Assembly (NCBI GenBank): GCA_002049885.1
Contig: MVCS01000084.1
Span: forward strand, 1-7,935
Length of the DNA: 7,935 nt
Source: Planctomycetales bacterium 4484_123
GTDB taxonomy: Bacteria > Planctomycetota > Phycisphaerae > SM23-33
Reading direction: 5' to 3'
Shown here: piece after piece, positions 1 to 5,887 of the stretch
How positions within the stretch are numbered: the stretch's first letter is position 1
Layout: the number at the start of each line of letters is the position of its first letter
The notes under the pieces: model-generated
What the model saw: only the letters and a program-made list of their open reading frames with translations
Told to the model about the DNA's origin: nothing
Database searches by the model: none
Made by a program: the position numbers and the translations under genes

Positions 1-126
1 TGATTGAAGGAATGCCGCCGAATCGGAACACGATTCGAGAAGCTGGCGTTGAATTTCCTGGCCATGATCAAACTCGCTATCATCCGTCGTTACCTCCGAA
101 TTCTGGATATATCAGACAGAGCCTAG
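1..126 (+). pseudogene. IS5-like transposase, C-terminal fragment with in-frame TGA at window edge
   Basis: Frame 1 encodes 40 residues from codon 4-6 to a TAG at 124-126. They run from LKECRRIGTRFEKLA through NFLAMIKLAIIRRYLR to a final SDRA. This is the pattern at the C-terminus of IS5-type DDE transposases, where a W-L-K-E-x-x-R-R stretch with the catalytic Glu is followed by the R-x-E-K-L-A helix and an R-Y-L-R-x-L tail. The codon before LKE, where Trp is usual, is TGA (positions 1-3), one base from TGG. The fragment is therefore probably a nonsense-inactivated copy, although the window edge hides everything upstream. TGA is the normal stop of five other genes here, so recoding as Trp is unlikely. 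The stop lies only 24 bp from the 3' end of the convergent gene, so the element would end close to or in that gene's 3' end. I could not identify the terminal inverted repeat. Confidence 0.72.
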
Positions 127-150
127 CGGAAGGGGGATTGAGGGCGGACG

Positions 151-1413
151 TCAGGCCCCGGGCTTCGTGGACTGGCTGTCAGCACGCACGTGCCAGACGT
201 GCACGAGGGGACGGTCGCAGTTGCCGCCGGTCTCAAAGACGTACAGCAGCCGGCGGCGGCGATCATAGGCCGTTCCGCCGAGCGTGCCGCGGCCGAACAT
301 GCGGGCGCTGACGTCCAGCCCGGCGTAGGGCTGCGGCTCGTGCGGCTGCTTGCGGCCTTTTGCCACGGCGGCCAAGTCGGCCGGGTCGAAGAAGAGCATA
401 AAGGCCCCGTAAAAGTCGGCCTGGTAGCCTCGGCCGCCGGCGAGGTCGGCGCGTTTCACCTCCTGCCCCTTGGCGTTTTCGAATCGCTTGCCCCACTTGA
501 CGACGGGCACGCCGTTGCGGGTCTTGAGGCCGTACCAGCACCGTCCGAAGGCCTTTCGGCCAACCAGAACGACCGCGGCCCTGTCTCCGGCCGTCAGCCA
601 CGCCCCCCCTTTCCAGCCGTCCGCCGGGAGGAAGCCTTTCATCTTCGTCTTCAGCCGCATGGAGTAGTACAGCAAGCACACGCCTTTGAGCTTGGCGTCA
701 GTCGGCGGCGGGTTGCCGTCGTTCCATGGGCCGTAGGCGTACAGACAGGGCCCGTTACTGCCGCTGATACCCACGCGGTGCCGGCCGGTGGCAAGTCGCA
801 GCCCCGGCGTGTTGGCATCGGCCCAGGCCTTGGGAATCTCGAAGATATAGTGGTTCACGGCGGAGCTGTGGAAGCCGTCGATGTTCCACAGCCCGGCCGC
901 CTTCGGCTTGGCCAGTGTCGTCTCGCTCCAGCCGTGAGTGGCCTCCTTGCCGCCGTACTGGAAATGCGTGGACTTGCAGAAACACAGCTTGCCTGTCTTT
1001 TGCCGACCCTGGGGGCCGAGGTACTCCAGACCCATGACGCGGTACCGCGTTGGCCGGGGCTTGCCATCGGGGCCGGCAACCAGGGTGATGTCGGCGAACG
1101 GCTGGAGTGTCTTGGCCGTATTGAGCGCGTTGAGATCCCTCTCCGCCGAAATGACCGGGATGGGTATGCTGACCTCGGAGACCGGGCGCCGGGTCGGTGG
1201 CCAGTCTCTGCTTGGCTTGGCACCTGCCGGCCTGCGCGCCGGGGCGGCGCCTGCGGTACTGTCAGTCTGCTGCCGGCCTGGGCGGCGGTCGCCTTGCCGG
1301 GCAACGTCCCTTGAAGCGATGGGCACGGAAGGCGATACTGAAGATAGGGAACGGCGCACTGATGGCTGGTCAGGGCCGCAGGGACGCGTTGGCAAGGGCC
1401 GCCCGATGCCCAT
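151..1413 (-). CDS. uncharacterised, probably secreted protein (family not named)
   Basis: A 420-residue reading frame ending in TGA. From about residue 78 the sequence looks like a real globular protein: a VISAERDLNALNTAKTLQPF segment, a RYRVMGLEYLG strand, Gly/Trp/Tyr-rich stretches such as YAYGPWNDGNPPP (226-238) and GGAWLTAGDRAAVVLVG (269-285), then FFDPADLAAVAKG (341-353), EPQPYAGLDV and a closing LLYVFE...RPLVHVWHVR (389-410). I recognise this as the style of an uncharacterised exported family seen in Planctomycetota and Acidobacteriota; I know of no assigned function, and no catalytic motif is evident. Residues 1-77 are Arg/Pro/Ser-rich without a hydrophobic signal segment, so the ATG at 1413 is doubtful. 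An in-frame GTG at 1359 is an alternative; neither has a convincing ribosome binding site. A frameshift that hides the true signal peptide is possible. The gene is divergent from the DUF4159 gene, with about 60 bp between the proposed starts. Confidence 0.75.
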   Translation of the reverse strand: MGIGRPLPTRPCGPDQPSVRRSLSSVSPSVPIASRDVARQGDRRPGRQQTDSTAGAAPARRPAGAKPSRDWPPTRRPVSEVSIPIPVISAERDLNALNTAKTLQPFADITLVAGPDGKPRPTRYRVMGLEYLGPQGRQKTGKLCFCKSTHFQYGGKEATHGWSETTLAKPKAAGLWNIDGFHSSAVNHYIFEIPKAWADANTPGLRLATGRHRVGISGSNGPCLYAYGPWNDGNPPPTDAKLKGVCLLYYSMRLKTKMKGFLPADGWKGGAWLTAGDRAAVVLVGRKAFGRCWYGLKTRNGVPVVKWGKRFENAKGQEVKRADLAGGRGYQADFYGAFMLFFDPADLAAVAKGRKQPHEPQPYAGLDVSARMFGRGTLGGTAYDRRRRLLYVFETGGNCDRPLVHVWHVRADSQSTKPGA

Positions 1414-1456
1414 CGTTGGCGAGGCCTGTTTCCCGGGGCCTGAAGGGGCCTGACAA

Positions 1457-1464
1457 AGGTGAGG
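1457..1464 (+). promoter_or_regulatory. ribosome binding site that fixes the DUF4159 start
   Basis: AGGTGAGG lies 9 nt before the ATG at 1474, whose codons encode a clear signal peptide. This supports 1474 as the start over the longer upstream open frames, which run antisense to the neighbouring gene. Confidence 0.6.
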
Positions 1465-1473
1465 GTTTGCTCA

Positions 1474-3905
1474 ATGAGAATGAATCGGTCGTTTGCCTTG
1501 ATGGTAGTGATGACAGTGTCCCTCACCGCCGGGTCGGCATGGGGTCGGAGCGCCCGCCCGGGCGTCACCGACGCGGACGTGGACGATGTCATCCAAAGTT
1601 CATCCAGGGCAAATTGCTGCGGGAGACCCGCTCAGGGGTGGTCTTCCGCACCACCGACGGCAAGACTCTCAACGTCCCGGCCAACCAGGTCAAGCGGCTC
1701 TTCGAACCGGGGCACTTCACCGCGGAGTACGGCTACTGGACGTATCCCTGCGGCCCGAGTGCCCTGATGACCCTTGCCCTTCTGGTGGCGGGCCTGAGCG
1801 ACGATCGCCCCGAGATCCAACTGGCCCTGAAGTTCCTGGGCAACGACCCAAAGCGCTGGCCCAAGGGCCGGCGGCTGGCCCACACCTACTGCACCGCCCT
1901 GCGTGCGGCGGTGTGGAGCCATCTGGCGATCCACACCCGCGACCTGGCGCGGCGAGAGCGGTATCGCCGACTGCTGCGGCTGGACGCCCAGTGGCTGGCC
2001 GAGGCCATCCACGAGAGCGGCTGGTACACCTACAGCGGCCAGAGCCGGCCCGACCGGTGGCGGCCCAAGCCCGGCACCCGCACCCGCGGCGGCGACCATT
2101 CCAACACCCAGGTCGGCGTGCTGGGAATGTGGGCGGCGGCCAACGCCCACATCGAACTGCCGGGGTGGTACTGGCTGCTGGTCGAGCGGCACTGGATGAG
2201 GAACCAGTTCCGCAACGGCGGGTGGGCCTACAGCGGCACCGAGGCCTCCGGCGCCCAGCCCCGGGCCACCATGACCACCGCCGGGCTGAACTGCATGTAC
2301 ATCGTCCTGGACAAGCTGCACGCGGTCAAACAGGGCGGCTACGTCCGCTTCGCCGGCATCAAGCCCAATCCCAAGGTCCAGGCGGAGATCGCCCGCGTCT
2401 TCGAGGCCATCGACCGCGGACTGAAGTGGATGGAAAAGCACGATCGCGGCGGCCGATCCGGTTATTACCTCTATGGGCTGGAGCGGCTGGGGGTGGCCAG
2501 CGGGCTGAAGTACATCGGGCGCGATTGGTACCGGCACGGAGCCAACTACGTGGTGCCGAGATATCGCCGGCTGGTGGTCGGGCAGAAGGGCCCGGGGCCC
2601 TACGATGCGATGGTCCTCATGTTCCTCTGTTATGGACGGGCGCCCGTGCTGTTCAACAAGCTCGCCTATGGACCGCAGGAAAAGTGGAACTACTACTTCC
2701 GCGACCTCCATCACCTGTGCCGGTACATCAGTCGGATGAGCGAGCGCATCTACAAGTGGCAGATCGTTGACCTGGACGCCTCGATGCACGACTGGCGCGA
2801 CGCGCCCATGCTGTACATCGCCGGGCGCGAGCCCTTCAAGCTTCCCGACGAACAACTGGCCAAGCTGCGGACCTTCTGCGACTACGGCGGCACCATCGTG
2901 GCCCACGCCGACCTCCGCAGCAAGGCCTTCGCGGATTCCTTCAAGCAGACCATGGTCAAGCTCTACGAGGACCGGGGATACGAGTTCCGCACGCTGCCCA
3001 AGGACCATCCCATCTATCGCACCCACTTCGGCCAGGATGCGACCCCCTGGCGGGTGCAGATACCCATTCAGGGCATGAGCGACGGGGTGCGGGACTTCGT
3101 GCTGCTGTTCCCGGTGGACATCGCCGGGGCCTGGCACCAGAACCGCCTGAAGAGCGAGGCGGACCTCTTCCGCATCATGTTCAACTTGCGGATGTACGCC
3201 GCCGCCGGTTGGAGCGACCTGCCCGGCCGGCTGCGCCCGCCCGAACTGGCCGGTACGCCCAAGACCCTCAAGTACACCCTGCGCATCGCACGCATCAAGC
3301 ACCGGGGCGGCTGCGACGTCATCCCTGCGGCCTGGAAGATCATGGCCAAGCGGCTGGCGCACTACCACGGCCTGGGCCTGGAGGAGCTGCCCCCCGTGGA
3401 GCTGACCAAGCCCATTGACCCGGCACAGGTGGACGTGCTTCACCTGACTGGATTCGGGAAATTCAAGTTCGGCCAGGTGCAACTGGCCGTGCTGAACGCC
3501 TACCTCGCCGGCGGGGGCTTCGTCTGGGCCGACGCCGTGGCCGGCAGGAAGGCCTTCGACGAGTCCATGCGTGAGCTCATGCTGAAGCTGTCGAACCGGC
3601 CGGCGGGTCGGCTGCTGCCCAGCCACCCCATTCTCGCCGGCGGGGCCGGACCACTCCGCAAGGTCCAGCGCACGCGCTGGGCGAAGACCCGCTTCGGCGG
3701 CAGGCGGCTGCCACTGTATGCCCTGCGCAGGGACGGCAAACTCGTCCTGCTCTACAGCCCCATGGACGTCACCGCAGCCATGGCCGGTCACTACGTGTGG
3801 GGTTCGGCCGGCTACCTGACGCCCACCGCCCGGCAGCTCATTACCAACGTCCTGCTGTGGCGCGCCGAGCAAAAGGCAAAGGCCCAGTCCAGCGCAACCA
3901 AGTGA
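1474..3905 (+). CDS. exported alpha-toroid protein with two DUF4159-like domains, frameshifted near its N-terminus
   Basis: ATG 1474 opens a signal peptide (MRMNRSFALMVVMTVSLTAG, cleavage likely after SAWG), followed by VTDADVDDVIQ. The frame then breaks: the rest is in the -1 frame from about 1596 (KFIQGKLLRE onward) to TGA at 3905. Adding one A to the AAA at 1595-1597 gives a continuous 810-residue protein, numbered here. Residues 43-78 resemble a short beta domain (GKLLRETRSGVVFRT, DGKTLNVP). Residues about 90-400 are toroid-like, as in squalene cyclase/prenyltransferase folds, with CGPSALMTLALL, HSNTQVGVLGMWAAAN, FRNGGWAYSG and a TTAGL turn. Residues about 430-590 form a DUF4159 domain (DAPMLYIAGREPFKLPDEQL, GGTIVAHADL, LPKDHPIY). 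Residues about 600-800 form a second such copy (VDVLHLTGFGKFKFGQVQL, GGGFVWADAV, LLPSHPI). No enzymatic role is established for this family; a periplasmic or surface carbohydrate- or protein-binding role is a guess. If the frameshift is real, only a leaderless internally started product could be made. Confidence 0.85.
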
Positions 3906-3935
3906 GGGGGTTTCTCGAAATCCCGGGCGTCCCGC

Positions 3936-3956
3936 GTGTGCGACGAAGCTGCACAC
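3936..3956. repeat. inverted repeat between convergent genes
   Basis: GTGTGC (3936-3941) and GCACAC (3951-3956) are perfect 6-bp arms around a 9-nt loop, 31 bp after the DUF4159 stop and 93 bp after the stop of the opposing gene. The position fits a bidirectional terminator, but there is no T-run on either side, so I call it only a hairpin. The rest of the 143-bp convergent gap shows no gene. Confidence 0.35.
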
Positions 3957-4048
3957 TCTGCCGACGTCTGCTCCGGCGGTCCTTTGACCTCGCGGCTCTC
4001 CGGCAACCCTCCCCGACGGTGCCTTGCTGGCAATGGGGCGAGGGTAAC

Positions 4049-4678
4049 TCAGCGCTTGGTGATTATGATCCGGTTCCCGGTCTTGGTGACCGTGATCTGT
4101 TCGAGGGTTGCCAGACCCCACTTGTCGGCAACGACGGTGCCGGCGGCGAGGACCTCCCCGCCGGTTTGGCTCGCCGGTGACTTCGTGCCCGCCTTCTCGT
4201 TCCCCTTTGCCTTCGGCGGCAGAGCGGTGTTGGTCCACTTGAGCTTCTGGCCTGGGACGGGTTTGAACTTCTGGCAGTGGCGGGGGGTGAGGTCGGCCTT
4301 GCAGCTCGGCAAGGGGGCGGAGCGGTCGGGTTTCATCATGGCCTGGGCGATGAGGTACTCCACGTTTCGCCCGTTGAGGTTGCAGCCGCTGAAGCGGCGG
4401 ACCTCGCCCAGCGGCTCGGCCCGGGCGATGTTGGCAGCCGTGATGGGCCGGTCGCTGGCGCACAGGCGGAAGCGGTCGTTGGACTTCGCCAGAGCGGCGC
4501 GGACCTTGCCCCAGGTGGTGTCCTTCGGCTGCGGCGGGCCCGGCTCGGTGAAGGTGATGAAGGTCTGCCCGGCCCGGTGGAGGGCCTTGACGTTCCTCGC
4601 CCCCGCCGCCATCGCCGGGGCCGTCGCAGCCAGCCAGGCGGCCAGGCATGGCCCAAGACATCTTGCCGAGTGCCTCAT
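4049..4678 (-). CDS. small secreted protein, fibronectin-III-like fragment, function unknown
   Basis: 209 residues from ATG 4678. I prefer this to the in-frame GTG at 4729 because a signal peptide starts exactly here: MRHSARC, hydrophobic LAAWLAATAPAMAA, cleavage near residue 25. GGAAG lies about 12 nt upstream. The mature start, VKALHRAGQTFITFTEPG, matches the opening strand of fibronectin-III-like modules found in large exported planctomycetal proteins, and FRLCASDRPITAANIARAEPLGEV (70-93) fits the following 'xxYxxxRPI' segment. Those proteins are usually much longer. Here the module runs instead into a Cys-containing stretch (C99, C126, C135), a Lys/Pro/Gly-rich linker (155-173) and a beta-rich end, TVVADKWGLATLEQITVTKT. 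The gene could be a stand-alone binding protein or a shortened relic. It is co-oriented with the oxidoreductase, 209 bp downstream of it. Confidence 0.72.
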   Translation of the reverse strand: MRHSARCLGPCLAAWLAATAPAMAAGARNVKALHRAGQTFITFTEPGPPQPKDTTWGKVRAALAKSNDRFRLCASDRPITAANIARAEPLGEVRRFSGCNLNGRNVEYLIAQAMMKPDRSAPLPSCKADLTPRHCQKFKPVPGQKLKWTNTALPPKAKGNEKAGTKSPASQTGGEVLAAGTVVADKWGLATLEQITVTKTGNRIIITKR

Positions 4679-4691
4679 GCTGGTGCTGCTT

Positions 4692-4800
4692 CCATCGGAT
4701 CGCAGCCGGCCCTCGCCGAGTGCCCGCACGGTCCGCAGCGTCCCACAGCGCGGACAGTGCAGCTTTACCTCCCATCGAAGCGCAACCGGCCCTCACCGGG
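4692..4800. repeat. imperfect 29-bp direct repeat, period 80 bp
   Basis: The 29 bases at 4692-4720 and at 4772-4800 match at 24 positions by eye. Both begin CCATCG and share the core CCGGCCCTC. Read on the minus strand, each can encode a GEGRLR-x-DG peptide, preceded in the copy at 4692 by an HCPRCG stretch, but the two copies sit in different frames. They lie in the gap between the oxidoreductase and the small secreted protein gene. Function unknown. Confidence 0.6.
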
Positions 4801-4887
4801 CGCGGCACCGCCCGACCCGGCGAACTCCTTATCCAGCCATCCCGCCTGGCCGTCGGACGCAACGTGGAGATAGCGGCCCGATGCAAC

Positions 4888-5760
4888 TCAGACCTTCGCC
4901 ACGGGCGTGACCTTGCCGGTGCGGACGGACTTCTCCAGGGCCTCCAGCACGGCGATGGGGGCCAGGAAGCGCCGGTGCTCGATGGGCTCCTTGCCCGTTT
5001 TGAACATGCCGCAGAAGGTCTTGGCCCCGGTCAGGTAGGGAACGGGGTCGCTCTCGAGCCGCACCGCCAGCGGGCCGGCGTCGGTGGCCACGCAGAGCTG
5101 GAAGCCCGAGCTGTAGTCGGTGAGGCAGTGCATGGAGGCGGTCAGGCCGTTCTTCCAGAACAGCGTCGCCACCGCGTCCTTGCCCTTCGCCGGCCTCTGG
5201 ATGCCCACGGCCACCACGTCCAGGCCAAACAGCTCCAGCAGCACGTCCACCTGGTGGATGCCGTAGAAGAATATCCCGCCATACTTGGACTGAAGGTCGC
5301 AGGGCCCGTAGCTGGCGACCGCGCAGACCTTCCCCGCGCGCCGCACCTTGCGGGCGAAGGCCTGGAACGACTTGGACAAGGGCACCGTGGAGAAGCTCGT
5401 CACGGGCACGCCCATCCGCCGGGCCCGGGCCAGGAAACGCTTGCCCTCCGCCAGCCGATAGCAGAATGGCTTGTCGATGAACATCGGCAGCCGGGCCTTC
5501 AGAAATGGCTCGGCCGCCGGCAGGTGATACTTGGCGTGGCGGTGGTCGATCATCACCCCGTCGATCTCGCCTATCATGTCCGCCGGGCGCTTGACGATGC
5601 GGGGGATCTGCCCCGCCTCGGCCGAGCGACGGGCGAACTGCGCGGTCTCGCCCCATATCGCCACCACCCGGCAGCCGGCGACCTTCTTCGCCACGTTCAG
5701 TATCCTGGCGATGGCCGCACTATGACTGTTCTCCGCTCCGACGATACCAATCCTGATCAT
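4888..5760 (-). CDS. Gfo/Idh/MocA family NAD(P)-dependent oxidoreductase
   Basis: 290 residues from ATG 5760, chosen because AGGAG (5769-5773 on the complement) lies 8 nt upstream and the Rossmann strand follows at once. Residues 2-13, IRIGIVGAENSH, form the dinucleotide-binding turn (G5, G8). IDKP (95-98) is the family's conserved E/D-K-P with catalytic Lys97, and GIHQVD (167-172) supplies the His169/Asp172 pair of the C-terminal domain. VLEALEKSVRTGK near the end is the usual final helix. These enzymes oxidise or reduce cyclic sugars and polyols in the cytoplasm; the substrate cannot be read from the sequence. At 290 residues it is shorter than the usual 330-400, mostly through a compact C-terminal domain. 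It lies 127 bp downstream of the sulfatase-fold gene on the same strand, which suggests co-transcription and a shared sugar substrate. Confidence 0.92.
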   Translation of the reverse strand: MIRIGIVGAENSHSAAIARILNVAKKVAGCRVVAIWGETAQFARRSAEAGQIPRIVKRPADMIGEIDGVMIDHRHAKYHLPAAEPFLKARLPMFIDKPFCYRLAEGKRFLARARRMGVPVTSFSTVPLSKSFQAFARKVRRAGKVCAVASYGPCDLQSKYGGIFFYGIHQVDVLLELFGLDVVAVGIQRPAKGKDAVATLFWKNGLTASMHCLTDYSSGFQLCVATDAGPLAVRLESDPVPYLTGAKTFCGMFKTGKEPIEHRRFLAPIAVLEALEKSVRTGKVTPVAKV

Positions 5761-5768
5761 GCCTGTCT

Positions 5769-5773
5769 CTCCT
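5769..5773 (-). promoter_or_regulatory. ribosome binding site of the oxidoreductase
   Basis: AGGAG on the minus strand, 8 nt before ATG 5760. It excludes the longer in-frame extension toward 6069, which would overlap the sulfatase-fold gene in another frame. Confidence 0.65.
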
Positions 5774-5843
5774 GGGCGTTCTGGCTTTTCCCGGCCCCGG
5801 CCGGCCCGTTGCCCCGCAAGCCTTGCCGTGCGCTTCCAACCCG

Positions 5844-5855
5844 AGAGGCGCCTCT
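5844..5855. repeat. 12-bp perfect palindrome AGAGGCGCCTCT
   Basis: A self-complementary dodecamer in the 127-bp gap between the sulfatase-fold gene and the oxidoreductase, 84 bp upstream of the oxidoreductase start. It could be an operator half-site pair or a small hairpin. A palindrome of this length is notable but not proof of function. Confidence 0.4.
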
Positions 5856-5887
5856 GGCCGTCGGCCAATCGTCGATCCGCAATCCGT

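Noticed and set aside
19..37. Perfect 7-bp inverted repeat CGAATCG/CGATTCG with a 5-nt loop, considered as a terminator
   Set aside because: It lies inside the transposase coding tail and has no T-run on either strand, so it is probably incidental.
1..126. TGA at 1-3 as Trp in an alternative genetic code
   Set aside because: Five other genes in the window end at TGA exactly where their families end, so TGA is a stop in this genome.
190..1314. Plus-strand open frame of 374 residues opposite the orphan gene
   Set aside because: The minus-strand frame carries ordered aromatic and glycine motifs of a real protein; this one is a low-information mirror with no domain pattern.
1197..1590. The upstream extension of the DUF4159 body frame to 1197
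   Set aside because: It lacks a leader, runs antisense through the neighbouring gene's 5' end, and competes with a proper signal peptide and ribosome binding site at 1457-1545.
3906..4048. A small gene in the convergent gap
   Set aside because: Only 143 bp, with no start plus ribosome binding site and no recognisable peptide; the frames crossing it are tails of shadow frames.
1632..4886. A 1084-residue open frame on the minus strand
   Set aside because: It is antisense to the DUF4159 gene and overlaps the small secreted protein gene. Its composition is Gly/Ala/His/Val-rich without recognisable motifs, as expected for a GC-rich shadow frame.
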